Assembly (NCBI GenBank): GCA_046349435.1
Contig: JAXMCI010000018.1
Location: 83,396-147,395, forward strand
Length of the DNA: 64,000 nt
Direction of reading: 5' to 3'
Source of the DNA: JAXMCI01 sp046349435
GTDB lineage: Bacteria > Pseudomonadota > Alphaproteobacteria > Dongiales > Dongiaceae
Shown one piece after another: positions 27,749 through 37,635 of this stretch (position 1 is the first letter of the stretch; each line of letters opens with the position of its first letter). The position numbers and the translations under genes were made by a program. The notes under the pieces were generated by a model, which saw only the letters and a list, made by a program, of their open reading frames with translations, had not been told where the DNA came from and made no database searches.

Positions 27749-27801
27749 CCGACGCTCCCGCCTGACCCACCTACCGACCAGCAGCGCCGCGGACCTCTCG
27801 C

Positions 27802-28677
27802 ATGCCGAGCCTCAAGGACCTCAAGATCCGGATCAACAGCGTCAAGTCGACGCAGAAGATCACCTCGGCCATGAAGATGGTGGCCGCGGCCAAGCTGCGC
27901 CGCGCGCAGGAGCAGGCGGAGGCCGCCCGCCCCTATGCCGAGCGCATGGAGCGGGTGCTGAGCTCGCTGGCCGCCGGCATGGTCGGGCGCGAGGGCGCCT
28001 CGCCGCTGCTCGCCGGCCGCGGCCGCGACCAGACCCAGATGGTCGTGGTGATGACCTCGGACCGCGGCCTGTGCGGCGGCTTCAACTCCTCGATCGTGCG
28101 CGGCGCCCGCCGGCTGGTCCGCGACCTGCTGGCCCAGGGCAAGCAGGTCAAGATCTTCTGCGTCGGGCGCAAAGGCCGCGACCAGCTGCGCCGCGACTTC
28201 GGCCCGCTGATCGTCGAGACCATCGAGGATGTCGGCCGGCCGCGCCTCGGCTTCGAGGCGGCCCGGGTCATCGCCCAGCGGCTCGCCGCGATGTACGATT
28301 CCGGCGAGTTCGACGTCTGCACTTTGATCTACAACCGCTTCAAGTCGGTGATCACCCAGATCGTCACCATCCAGCAGCTGATCCCCTTCGCGCCGCCCGA
28401 GGGCGACAGCGGGGCGGAGCGGCCCTACTACGAGTACGAGCCCGACGAGGACGAGATCCTCGCCCAGCTGCTGCCGCGCAACCTCGCCATGCAGGTCTAC
28501 CGCGCGCTGCTGGAGAACGCGGCGAGCGAGCAGGGCGCGCGCATGTCGGCAATGGACAATGCGACGCGCAACGCCGGCGACATGATCAACCGGCTCACCA
28601 TCAACTACAACCGGACACGCCAGGCCTACATCACCAAGGAGCTGATCGAGATCATCTCGGGCGCCGAGGCGGTCTAG
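27802..28677 (+). CDS. atpG: ATP synthase F1 subunit gamma
   Basis: 291 aa. The N-terminal coiled coil MPSLKDLKIRINSVKSTQKI and the C-terminal coiled coil with the signature ITKELIEIISGAEAV are both intact. The central domain has VVVMTSDRGLCGGFNSS. Gamma is the rotating shaft inside the alpha/beta ring. It lies 53 nt after atpA. Confidence 0.97.
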   Translation: MPSLKDLKIRINSVKSTQKITSAMKMVAAAKLRRAQEQAEAARPYAERMERVLSSLAAGMVGREGASPLLAGRGRDQTQMVVVMTSDRGLCGGFNSSIVRGARRLVRDLLAQGKQVKIFCVGRKGRDQLRRDFGPLIVETIEDVGRPRLGFEAARVIAQRLAAMYDSGEFDVCTLIYNRFKSVITQIVTIQQLIPFAPPEGDSGAERPYYEYEPDEDEILAQLLPRNLAMQVYRALLENAASEQGARMSAMDNATRNAGDMINRLTINYNRTRQAYITKELIEIISGAEAV

Positions 28678-28753
28678 GCGAAGGCGGCGCCGGGGCGGCC
28701 CCAGGCGGGCCCGGTCCCCGGTTGCGAGCAGCGAACAGGAGCACGGAAGCGAT

Positions 28754-30178
<1,425 letters not shown>

Positions 30179-30208
30179 GGGCGCGCCCGCAGTCGCTGGG
30201 AGACCGGA

Positions 30209-30622
30209 ATGGCCGACCGCATCGAGTTCGAGCTCGTCTCGCCGGAGCGCCTGGTGCTGGCGCGCGCCGTCGAGATGGTGGTGCTGCCCGGCGTCGAGGG
30301 CGATTTCGGCGCGCTGCCGGAGCATGCCCCGACCGTGGCGCAGCTCCGCCCGGGCGTCATCGCCGTCTTCGACAACGGCCAGGTCACCGACCGGATCTTC
30401 GTCGGCGGCGGCTTCGCCGAGGTGACGCCGCAGCGCTGCACCGTGCTGGCCGAGCAGGCGGCGCCGGTCGACACGCTGGACCGCGCCGCCGCCGAGGCCG
30501 CCATCCGCGATGCCCGCGACGACCTCGCCGACGCCAAGAGCGACGCCGAGCGCGAGCGCGCCGAGACGAAGATCGCGGTCGGCGAGGCGGCGATCGCCGC
30601 GCTCGAGACCACCGTCTACTAG
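30209..30622 (+). CDS. atpC: ATP synthase F1 subunit epsilon
   Basis: 137 aa. N-terminal beta-sandwich (IEFELVSPERLVLARAVEMVVLPG, quoted as FELVSPERLVLARA and PGVEGDFGALPEHAP) and a C-terminal helical hairpin (DDLADAKSDAERERAETK). Epsilon couples the rotor to the c-ring and can inhibit ATP hydrolysis. GGGAG lies 9 nt before the ATG. Last gene of the operon. Confidence 0.96.
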   Translation: MADRIEFELVSPERLVLARAVEMVVLPGVEGDFGALPEHAPTVAQLRPGVIAVFDNGQVTDRIFVGGGFAEVTPQRCTVLAEQAAPVDTLDRAAAEAAIRDARDDLADAKSDAERERAETKIAVGEAAIAALETTVY

Positions 30623-30803
30623 GACCCGCGCGGCTCGGCTGCGCGCCTCCGGCGGCGGGCTCGGCAGGATGCCGGGCCGGCCCCCCGGACCGCCCCGGCA
30701 ACCCTCTTGATCAATCCGGCGGGGCAACCGAGAATGCCGCCGGACCGTTCATGGTCCGTGCCTCCGGTCGGGGCTGGGCACGGGCATCAGACGGGTGCAT
30801 CGC

Positions 30804-31619
30804 ATGAAGGGCTGGACGCTGGACGACATCGCGTGGGACCAGTTCGACGCCGCCCGCGTCGATCCGGAGATCCTGCGCATCGTGAAGGCCGCCGCCATGG
30901 TCGAGGGCAATGGCGGCGACTATGCCGGCTATCTCTGCAACGTCTTCCACGACGATCCGGAGTTCCAGGACGTCGCCCGCCACTGGGGCCGGGAGGAGAT
31001 CCAGCACGGGCTGGCGCTCGGCCGCTGGGCGGAGCTCGCCGACCCCGGCTTCAAGTACGACGCCGCCTTCGCCCGCTTCGTCGACGGCTTCAAGATCGAC
31101 CTGCAGACGACCCGCTCGGTGCGCGGCTCGCGCAGCGGCGAGCTGGTCGCCCGCTGCATCGTCGAGACCGGCACCAGCTCCTACTACACGGCGCTGACCG
31201 AGGCGGTCGAGGAGCCGGTGCTGAAGCAGATCTGCCGCAACATCGCGGCCGACGAGCTGCGCCACTACAAGCTCTTCTACACCTACCTGAAGCGCTATCT
31301 CGAGCGCGAGCAGATCGGTCCGTGGAAACGCGTCGCCGTGGCGCTCGGGCGGCTGCGCGAGAGCGAGGACGACGAGCTCGCCTACGCCTACTGGTCGGCC
31401 AATGGCGACGGCACGCCCTACGACCGCAAGCGCTTCGCCCGCGCCTATGCGCGGCGCGCCTACGGCGTCTACCGCCCCCGCCACGTCGACAAGGGCATCG
31501 CCATGGTCATGAAGGCGGTCGGCCTCGACCCGCAGGGCCGCCTCAGCCAGTGGCTGGCCCGGCAGGCCTACCGCTTCATCCACGGCCGTCACCAGCGCCT
31601 CGCCCGCGCCGGCGCCTGA
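30804..31619 (+). CDS. Ferritin-like di-iron protein of unknown function
   Basis: About 271 aa, all helical. Two ExxH-type di-iron half-sites are visible: WGREEIQHGLALG (about 67) and NIAADELRHYKLFY (about 148), with further acidic residues (MVEGNGG about 33, CIVETGTSSYY about 115). This pattern resembles acyl-ACP desaturase and other ferritin-like oxidases. ATG 30804 is chosen because MKGWTLDDIAWDQF aligns with the usual start of this family; GTG 30795 is possible. It sits 181 nt after atpC, same strand. Substrate unknown. Confidence 0.75.
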   Translation: MKGWTLDDIAWDQFDAARVDPEILRIVKAAAMVEGNGGDYAGYLCNVFHDDPEFQDVARHWGREEIQHGLALGRWAELADPGFKYDAAFARFVDGFKIDLQTTRSVRGSRSGELVARCIVETGTSSYYTALTEAVEEPVLKQICRNIAADELRHYKLFYTYLKRYLEREQIGPWKRVAVALGRLRESEDDELAYAYWSANGDGTPYDRKRFARAYARRAYGVYRPRHVDKGIAMVMKAVGLDPQGRLSQWLARQAYRFIHGRHQRLARAGA

Positions 31620-31658
31620 GCCTGCCGCCGCAGGGCCCGTCCGGCGGCCTCGCCGGGG

Positions 31659-32039
31659 CTACATGAGATACTTCCAGCTCCCGTCGGCGGTCTTGCACTC
31701 CTTCATCTGAGCGGTGGCGGACCGCTGCTGCGCCTTGAAGTGAAATACGTACTCGACGGCGCGGCACTCCATGGTCTCGTGCTGGATGACGCCGGTGATC
31801 GCGATCGTTCCGGAGTTGCCCGATTTCGGGTTGGTCCATGCTCGCGATGCCCCGACCGCGGCAGGGTCGGCCAATGCGCCGTCTCGCGCCTCGTTGATCG
31901 CCACCCAATCCTCCGCGCTCAGATCGCCGCCGGCCTTGCCGAACGGGTTGACCTGGGCCACGGCCGGCAGAGCGGACACGCCCAGCAACAAGGCGAGCGC
32001 CACGCTCGCACCATTTCGGGTTTGGTGGATCCTTCTCAT
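31659..32039 (-). CDS. 17-kDa-surface-antigen-like C-terminal domain protein, secreted
   Basis: 126 aa with a Sec signal peptide (ASVALALLLGVSALPAVAQ). The mature part has AWTNPKSGNSGTIAIT, the conserved Cys in TMECRAVEY and CKTADGSWKYL. These resemble the RT0821/Lpp0805-type surface-antigen domain, which has W-x-NP-x-SGN-x-G, CR and DGSW in the same order. No lipobox Cys is visible. Periplasmic or envelope location is expected. Convergent with the ferritin-like gene. Confidence 0.65.
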   Translation of the reverse strand: MRRIHQTRNGASVALALLLGVSALPAVAQVNPFGKAGGDLSAEDWVAINEARDGALADPAAVGASRAWTNPKSGNSGTIAITGVIQHETMECRAVEYVFHFKAQQRSATAQMKECKTADGSWKYLM

Positions 32040-32349
32040 GGTCGCCCTCGCGAAGCTCCATCGCCTGGCATGACCCCGGCCCAGGCCGGGAAACGATCCG
32101 GTCGTTGCCTTTGCGGGTCTTGTCTTTCCGTGCCAGCCGGCGCGAGGGGATGCCGGCGCGCGAATCCGGCTGCGAGCTTCGACGTCGGATGCTGGAAGCT
32201 TCGCCGCAAGCATTGAACGCTCTTCAAATCGATGTTGCGTATCACCCGCCAACTTCCTCGAACGGCATGTTGGCATTGAATGACAAGTCACATGCTGGGA
32301 ACCGGCAGAGCTTTTGGTGGTCGACAACCGAAAGTCCGGAGGATTCCAG
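32040..32349. other. 310-bp divergent intergenic region
   Basis: Lies between the surface-antigen-like gene (minus) and the first OmpA lipoprotein (plus). It is noticeably less GC-rich than its surroundings, so both promoters probably lie here. TGGCATTGAATGACAAG at 32271-32287 recurs almost unchanged upstream of the second OmpA paralogue (36892-36908). GGAGG at 32338-32342 is the Shine-Dalgarno of the OmpA gene. I see no additional gene. Confidence 0.5.
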
Positions 32350-32871
32350 ATGTGCAAGGCACGAGTGATCGCGGCAGTCGCGATTCCGGCGCTGTCCCTG
32401 GTGCTGGCGGGCTGCGGCGTATCGCAAAGCAAGTACGACCAGGTCGTGGCGGAGAACCAGCAACTGCGATCGCAGGTCGCGTCGCTCCAGCAAGAGCAGA
32501 AATGGGTCGAGGCGGGCGACATGCTGTTTCCGTCCGGGGGCTGGCAGCTCAGCCCCGAAGGGATGTCGGCGCTGGACGCGCTGGTTCCGCGCCTGACGAA
32601 CCTGACCAACGCCAAGATCGTGGTCTACGGCTACACCGACGACGCGCCGGTCGGCGCGACGCTGAAGAATCAGGGGATCTCGAACAATCTCGACCTCTCC
32701 TCCAAGCGGGCCGGCGCCGTCGTCACCTATCTGGCGTCGAAGGGCGTCGATCCCAGCCTCATGTCGGCCAAGGGGCGCGGTGACACGCACCCGGTGGCGC
32801 CGAACGACTCGCCCGAGGGTCGCGCGAAGAACCGTCGGATCGAGGTCGTCCTGACCGGCCCGGGGGCGTAG
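32350..32871 (+). CDS. OmpA-family peptidoglycan-associated lipoprotein (paralogue 1)
   Basis: 173 aa. Lipoprotein signal with lipobox LVLAGC (Cys about 21), a short coiled coil (SQSKYDQVVAENQQLRSQV), then an OmpA C-terminal domain: VYGYTDDAPVGATL, NNLDLSSKRAGAVVTYL, and AKNRRIEVVL with the Asp/Arg pair that binds diaminopimelate. It anchors the outer membrane to peptidoglycan. It is a clear paralogue of the gene at 36993-37577, with a shorter coiled coil, and shares its C-terminus RRIEVVLTGPGA. A hairpin follows at 32882. Confidence 0.9.
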   Translation: MCKARVIAAVAIPALSLVLAGCGVSQSKYDQVVAENQQLRSQVASLQQEQKWVEAGDMLFPSGGWQLSPEGMSALDALVPRLTNLTNAKIVVYGYTDDAPVGATLKNQGISNNLDLSSKRAGAVVTYLASKGVDPSLMSAKGRGDTHPVAPNDSPEGRAKNRRIEVVLTGPGA

Positions 32872-32881
32872 CGGCGATCTG

Positions 32882-32911
32882 CTCGCGCCGCGGGCGATCC
32901 GCGGCCGCGAG
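32882..32911 (+). terminator. Hairpin after OmpA paralogue 1
   Basis: Stem CTCGCGCCGCGG (32882-32893) pairs with CCGCGGCCGCGAG (32899-32911) around a 5-nt loop with one bulged base, 10 nt after the stop codon. No U-tract. Probable terminator. Confidence 0.55.
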
Positions 32912-33054
32912 CGCGCTCGAGCCCGTCGCCGGTTCGACCCCGGACCGGCCCGTCGGCGGGCAGGCTGTCGATCGCCGGAGGCGGCGGCTGGCAGCCTTGC
33001 CCGCCCTCCCTCGCGGCCCCAGGATGGGAGGGCCGCGGGGGAGAGGGCCGGGCG

Positions 33055-33918
33055 ATGGGAAGCATGAGGAGCGGCGGCTGGCGGCCGCCGCGCGGGATCG
33101 TCGCCAACCTGCTGCTGCTGCTGCCGGCCTGCGCGCTGCTCGGGCTGTTCTACTTCTATCCGCTGTTCGAGGTGCTGCGCACCAGCGTGACCGAGCCGCG
33201 GCCCGGCCTCGGCAACTACGCCCGGCTGGTCGACAGCGAGGCGATCCGGCGGGTCTTCCTCACCACCTTCCGGGTCAGCGCGCTGACCACCGCGATCGCC
33301 CTGCTGCTCGGCTACGTCGTCGCCTACGTCCTGGCGCACGGCCCGGCGCGGCTGGTCCGCGCCATGCTGATCCTGGTGCTGCTGCCCTTCTGGATCTCGA
33401 CCCTGGTGCGCGCCTTCGCCTGGATCGTGCTGCTGCGCGCCCAGGGGCTGGTCAACGGGCTGCTGCAGGAGCTCGGGCTGATCGGCCGGCCGCTCGCCCT
33501 GATCTACAACGATCTCGGCGTCATCGTCGGCATGGTGCACTACATGGTGCCGCTGGCGGCGCTCACCATCTACGCCCAGATGCGCGGCATCGACCGGCGG
33601 GTCGTGCAGGCGGCACGCGGGCTCGGCGCCGGCCCGCTCGAGGCCTTCCTGCGCGTCTTCCTGCCGCTCAGCCTGCCCGGCATCGTCGCCGCGGCGATCC
33701 TGATCTTCATCTCGGCGCTGGGCTTCTTCATCACCCCGGCGCTGCTCGGCGGCGGCAAGTCGCTGATGATCGCCGAGTATGTCAGCTTCCTGATCTCCGA
33801 CACGCTGAACTGGGGCCTCGGCACGGCGCTGGCCGCCACCCTGGCGCTCGCCGTCTTCCTGCTGCTCGCCGCGCTGTCGCGGGTCGTCGACCTGCGCCGC
33901 GTCTTCGGCGGGCACTGA
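33055..33918 (+). CDS. ABC transporter permease, PotB-like
   Basis: 287 aa, six spans. It has the EAA-loop equivalent RGLGAGPLEAFLRVFLPLSLPG and the typical first-periplasmic-loop start FYFYPLFEVLRTSVTEP. This is the spermidine/putrescine-type (CUT1-like POPT) permease family. It works with the PotC-like permease 4 nt downstream and the binding protein at 34791. No PotA-type ATPase gene is present in this cluster. Confidence 0.88.
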   Translation: MGSMRSGGWRPPRGIVANLLLLLPACALLGLFYFYPLFEVLRTSVTEPRPGLGNYARLVDSEAIRRVFLTTFRVSALTTAIALLLGYVVAYVLAHGPARLVRAMLILVLLPFWISTLVRAFAWIVLLRAQGLVNGLLQELGLIGRPLALIYNDLGVIVGMVHYMVPLAALTIYAQMRGIDRRVVQAARGLGAGPLEAFLRVFLPLSLPGIVAAAILIFISALGFFITPALLGGGKSLMIAEYVSFLISDTLNWGLGTALAATLALAVFLLLAALSRVVDLRRVFGGH

Positions 33919-33922
33919 GATC

Positions 33923-34693
33923 ATGCGCGGCTGGCGCGCCGGGCTGCTGCTCGCCCTCGCCTGGATGGTGCTGGGCTACCTGCTGCTGCCGGCGCTGGTC
34001 GTCTTCCCGGTATCGCTGACCGACACCGCCTATCTCGCCCTGCCGAAGCACGGCCTGTCGCTGCAGCACTGGGAGGCGCTGCTGAGCAGCGCGCAATGGG
34101 GCCGCGGCCTGCGCGACAGCCTCGTCGTCGCGACCGGCGCGACCGCGGTGGCGGTGGTCGCCGGCACGCTCTGCGCCATCGGCTGCTGGCGCGCCGCCGC
34201 CTGGCCGGCGGAGGCGGTGCGCCTGCTGGCGCTGACGCCGCTGATCGTGCCGACCATCGTCTACGCGCTCGGGCTCTACCGCTTCTATGCCGATATCGGT
34301 CTGCTCGACAGCTATTCCGGGGTCATCCTCGCCCATGCCGCGATCGGGCTGCCCTATGTGCTGATCACCGTCGGCGCGGCGCTCGCCAATTTCGACCGCC
34401 GGCTGGAGCAGGCGGCGCGCAACCTCGGCGCCTCGCTGCCCCAGGCGCTGCGGCTGGTGGTCGTCCCCGGCATCATGCCGGGGATCCTGGCCGGCGCGCT
34501 CTTCGCCTTCGTCAATTCCTGGGACGAGCTGGTCATCCTGCTGTTCATCGCCAGCCGCCGGGTCACCACGCTGACCCGGCTGATCTGGGACGGGGTCCAT
34601 GAAAGCCTCGACCCGGTGATCGCCGCGGTGGCGGCGACGCTGGTGCTGGTCACCGTCCTGCTGGTGATCCCGCTGGCCCGGCTGCGGCGATAG
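33923..34693 (+). CDS. ABC transporter permease, PotC-like
   Basis: 256 aa, six spans. Motifs PVSLTDTAYLALPKHGLSLQHW and EQAARNLGASLPQALRLVVVPG (EAA loop) are typical of PotC/PotI. It is 4 nt after the PotB-like gene, so co-translated. The binding protein follows after 97 nt. Confidence 0.88.
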   Translation: MRGWRAGLLLALAWMVLGYLLLPALVVFPVSLTDTAYLALPKHGLSLQHWEALLSSAQWGRGLRDSLVVATGATAVAVVAGTLCAIGCWRAAAWPAEAVRLLALTPLIVPTIVYALGLYRFYADIGLLDSYSGVILAHAAIGLPYVLITVGAALANFDRRLEQAARNLGASLPQALRLVVVPGIMPGILAGALFAFVNSWDELVILLFIASRRVTTLTRLIWDGVHESLDPVIAAVAATLVLVTVLLVIPLARLRR

Positions 34694-34790
34694 GAATGGC
34701 CGCCTTGCCGCGCCGGGCGGGCGCGTGCAGAATGGCACCCTTGCATACATGGTGACCGACACGGATCACCGTCGCACGGGAGGACTGCCC

Positions 34791-35867
34791 ATGACGTCTT
34801 CGCAGGAAGAGCGCGCCTTCGGCCCGGTGGTCGACCGGCGCACCGTTCTCGCCGGCCTCGGCGCGGCCGGCGCGGCGCTGGCGCTGCGGCCCTTCGCGGC
34901 CGCTGCGACCGGCGAGCTGGTGGTCGCCAACTGGGGCGGCAACGCCGCCAAGGCGGTGACGGAGGCCTATGGCGGCTTCAAGGAGAAGAGCGGCCTCGCC
35001 GTCTCGGTCGACGGCAGCGGCACGCCGCAGGGCAAGATCCGCGCCATGGTCGAGGCCAAGCACGTCATCTGGGACGTGGTCGATTCCTCGTTCGGCGATT
35101 CGATCCAGCTCGGCGAGGCCGGCTATCTCGAGGAGCTCGACTACTCGATCATCGACAAGTCGAAGGTCGGCCCCGACCTCGCCATGAAGTACGGCATCAG
35201 CAACTACCTCTTCTCGTACATCATGGCGGTCAACTACAAGCAGTTCGGCGACAAGCCGCCGCAGAGCTGGAAGGACTTCTGGAACCTCAAGGACTATCCC
35301 GGCAAGCGCATGCTGAGCGGCCTGGCCCAGGGCGTGCTCGAGGCGGCCCTGATGGCCGACGGCGTCGACCCGAAGTCGCTCTACCCGCTCGACCTCGACC
35401 GGGCCCTCGCCAAGGTCAAGGAGATCAGGTCGGAGTGCATCTTCTGGAAGACCGGGGCGCAGATCGAGGACCTGCTGCGCCAGGGCGAGATCGCCGCCGG
35501 CTTCGCCTGGAGCAACCGCGCCGTGGTCGTCGCCAAGGAGACGAACGGCGCCATCGGCTGGAACTGGGACCAGGCGCTGCTCGCCTCCTCCGCCTGGATC
35601 GTGCCGAAGGGCAACCCGGCCGGGCGCGAGGCGGCGATGCGCTTCATCGACTACGCGCTCGGGCCGGAGGGCCAGGCCAAGGTCTTCGAGATCGTCGGCA
35701 TGAGCCCGTCCAACCCGGCGGCCACCGCCCTCATCCCCGAGGCCGACCGCAAGTACGTCTCGACCAGCCCGGCCAACGTCGCCAGGCAGATCCTGCTGCA
35801 GGACGCCTGGTACGGGCAGCATGGCGACGAGGCGCAGGCGAAGTACCTCGAGGCGATCTCGGGCTGA
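34791..35867 (+). CDS. ABC transporter periplasmic binding protein, PotD/F-like
   Basis: 358 aa with a Tat-type signal (VDRRTVLAGLGAAGAALALR) and the family-1 extracellular binding fold: ELVVANWGGNAAKAVTEAYGG, DVVDSSFGDSIQLGEAGYLEELD. ATG 34791 follows GGGAGG by about 8 nt. This subgroup binds polyamines and a range of other small cations or nucleoside-like compounds. The nucleoside hydrolase 46 nt downstream suggests a nucleoside or modified base as cargo (inference). Confidence 0.85.
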   Translation: MTSSQEERAFGPVVDRRTVLAGLGAAGAALALRPFAAAATGELVVANWGGNAAKAVTEAYGGFKEKSGLAVSVDGSGTPQGKIRAMVEAKHVIWDVVDSSFGDSIQLGEAGYLEELDYSIIDKSKVGPDLAMKYGISNYLFSYIMAVNYKQFGDKPPQSWKDFWNLKDYPGKRMLSGLAQGVLEAALMADGVDPKSLYPLDLDRALAKVKEIRSECIFWKTGAQIEDLLRQGEIAAGFAWSNRAVVVAKETNGAIGWNWDQALLASSAWIVPKGNPAGREAAMRFIDYALGPEGQAKVFEIVGMSPSNPAATALIPEADRKYVSTSPANVARQILLQDAWYGQHGDEAQAKYLEAISG

Positions 35868-35913
35868 GCGCCGCCCGACGGCCGGGCGCGCCCGCGCCCG
35901 GCCGGGAACGCCC

Positions 35914-36864
35914 ATGCCGCCGCCGCTGATCATCGACTGCGATCCCGGCATCGACCACGCGGTCAGCCTGCTCTATGCGGCGCGCCGCCTCGCCCCGATC
36001 GCCGTGACGACCGTCCATGGCAACGTCGCGCTCGAGACGGCGACGCGCAACGCGCTCGCCATCCTGGCGCTGGGCGGCATCGATCTGCCGGTCGCCGCCG
36101 GCTGCGCCGCGCCGCTGGTCGCCGCGCCGCGCGCCGCGTCCTTCGTCCATGGCGAGAGCGGGCTGGACGGCGCCGTGCTGCCGGCGCCGTCCGCCGCGCC
36201 GCTGGCACAGCACGCCGTCGACCTGCTGATCGAGCAGGCCGCGGCCCATCGCGGCGCGCTGGTGGTGGCCGCCCTCGGGCCGCTCACCAACCTCGCCGTG
36301 GCGCTGCGGCGCGAGCCGCGCCTGGTCGACTGGATCGCGCTGGTCTCGGCGATGGCGGGGTCGCGCGGCATGGGCAACATGACGCCGGTGGCCGAGTTCA
36401 ACGTCTGGTCCGATCCGGAGGCGGCGGCGATCGTCTTCGGCAGCGGCCTCCGGGTGCGGATGATCGGCTACGACCTCACCCGGCAGATCGGCTTCGCCGA
36501 GCCCGAGCTCGCGGTCCTCGAGAGAGGCGGCGCCGCGGCGCGCGCCGTGGCCGGGCTCTACCGCCACTTCCTGGCGCGCCAGCGCGCGCTCTGGGGCCTG
36601 CCCGTCGCGCCGGTCCACAGCCCCTGCGCCGTGGTGCCGCTCGCTCGCCCCGAGCTCGTCGGCTATCGGCCGATGCCCGTCGCCGTCGAGCTGGCGGGCC
36701 GCCACACGCGCGGCATGACGGTGACCGACGCGCGCGGCTTCGTCGCGCCGCCCGGCCCGCCCTTCGAGACGCTGCCCGCGGGCGGCCGCTGCGAGGTCGC
36801 CGTCGCCGCCGAAGGCCCGGCGATCGTGGCCGAGCTGCTGGCGGCGCTGGCCGACGACGGCTGA
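35914..36864 (+). CDS. Inosine-uridine-type nucleoside hydrolase
   Basis: 316 aa. N-terminal LIIDCDPGIDHAVSLL is the calcium-binding DxDPGxDD motif, here with His in place of the last Asp (DHA). Later family motifs: TVHGNVALETATRNA, ALGPLTNLAVAL, AEFNVWSDPEAAAIVF. The enzyme cleaves the N-glycosidic bond of nucleosides to free ribose and base. The D-to-H change could alter calcium binding or be tolerated, as seen in some homologues. It follows the importer genes and probably acts on their cargo. Confidence 0.85.
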   Translation: MPPPLIIDCDPGIDHAVSLLYAARRLAPIAVTTVHGNVALETATRNALAILALGGIDLPVAAGCAAPLVAAPRAASFVHGESGLDGAVLPAPSAAPLAQHAVDLLIEQAAAHRGALVVAALGPLTNLAVALRREPRLVDWIALVSAMAGSRGMGNMTPVAEFNVWSDPEAAAIVFGSGLRVRMIGYDLTRQIGFAEPELAVLERGGAAARAVAGLYRHFLARQRALWGLPVAPVHSPCAVVPLARPELVGYRPMPVAVELAGRHTRGMTVTDARGFVAPPGPPFETLPAGGRCEVAVAAEGPAIVAELLAALADDG

Positions 36865-36891
36865 GCGGGCCCGTCCCACCTCTTTCATCCC

Positions 36892-36908
36892 TGGCGCTGA
36901 ATGACAAG
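36892..36908 (+). promoter_or_regulatory. Conserved upstream motif of the OmpA paralogues (second copy)
   Basis: TGGCGCTGAATGACAAG here matches TGGCATTGAATGACAAG at 32271-32287 in 15 of 17 positions; each lies upstream of an OmpA lipoprotein start (85 and 63 nt from motif to ATG). TATAGT at 36928-36933 is a good -10 for the downstream gene. The motif may be an operator or an upstream promoter element; no regulator is known. Confidence 0.45.
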
Positions 36909-36992
36909 AAGCCCGGCCGCTCCGGGGTATAGTCAAGCTCGGCCCGAATCGGGTCGGGCAACTGGATCCATCAACTGATCGGAGAGCCCTCG

Positions 36993-37577
36993 ATGCGGAA
37001 GTCCCGTCTGGTCGCGGCCGCGACCGTTCCCGCCCTGTCCCTCATGCTGGCCGGCTGCTTCGTGCCGCAGAGCAAGTACGACGCCCTGAACGAGCAGTAC
37101 CAGGAGGCGACCCAGCAGAACCAGCAGCTCACCGCCCAGAACGCCCAGCTCACCCAGCAGAACCAGCAGCTGAACGCGAAGGTCGAGTCGCTGACGGCGG
37201 AGCAGAAGTGGGTCGAGGCCGGCGACCTGCTGTTCCCGTCGGGCGGTTGGCAGCTCAGCGATGCCGGCAAGGCGGATCTCGACAATCTGGTGCCGAAGCT
37301 GACCGGGCTGAGCAACGCCAAGATCGTCGTCTATGGCTACACCGACAACCAGCCGGTGCTCGCCCCGCTGAAGCGCCAGGGGATCAAGAACAACATGGAC
37401 CTCTCCCTGAAGCGGGCCGGCGAGGTCGTCAACTACCTGGTGTCGCAGGGCGTCGACCCGAACATCATCTCGGCCAAGGGGCGCGGCGACACGCACCCCG
37501 TGGCGCCGAACGACTCCAAGGAGAACCGGGCCCAGAACCGCCGCATCGAGGTCGTGCTGACCGGCCCTGGCGCCTGA
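36993..37577 (+). CDS. OmpA-family peptidoglycan-associated lipoprotein (paralogue 2)
   Basis: 194 aa. Lipobox LMLAGC, then a longer Gln/Asn-rich coiled coil (LTAQNAQLTQQNQQLNAKV) and an OmpA domain nearly identical to paralogue 1 (QKWVEAGDLLFPSGGWQLS, VYGYTDNQPV, SAKGRGDTHPVAPNDS, RRIEVVLTGPGA). GGAGAG lies 8 nt before ATG 36993. It anchors to the outer membrane by lipid and to peptidoglycan by the OmpA domain. A strong hairpin follows. Confidence 0.9.
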   Translation: MRKSRLVAAATVPALSLMLAGCFVPQSKYDALNEQYQEATQQNQQLTAQNAQLTQQNQQLNAKVESLTAEQKWVEAGDLLFPSGGWQLSDAGKADLDNLVPKLTGLSNAKIVVYGYTDNQPVLAPLKRQGIKNNMDLSLKRAGEVVNYLVSQGVDPNIISAKGRGDTHPVAPNDSKENRAQNRRIEVVLTGPGA

Positions 37578-37588
37578 CGAAGCGTCGG

Positions 37589-37622
37589 GCCGCGGGGTCG
37601 GGCGAAGGCCCGGCCCCGCGAC
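37589..37622. terminator. Bidirectional hairpin between OmpA paralogue 2 and cyclophilin
   Basis: 15-bp stem GCCGCGGGGTCGGGC (37589-37603) with GCCCGGCCCCGCGAC (37608-37622) around a GAAG tetraloop; the only two mismatched pairs can form G-U. It lies between two convergent genes (stops at 37577 and 37636), as expected for a shared terminator. Confidence 0.65.
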
Positions 37623-37635
37623 CGTCGCGGGCGCC

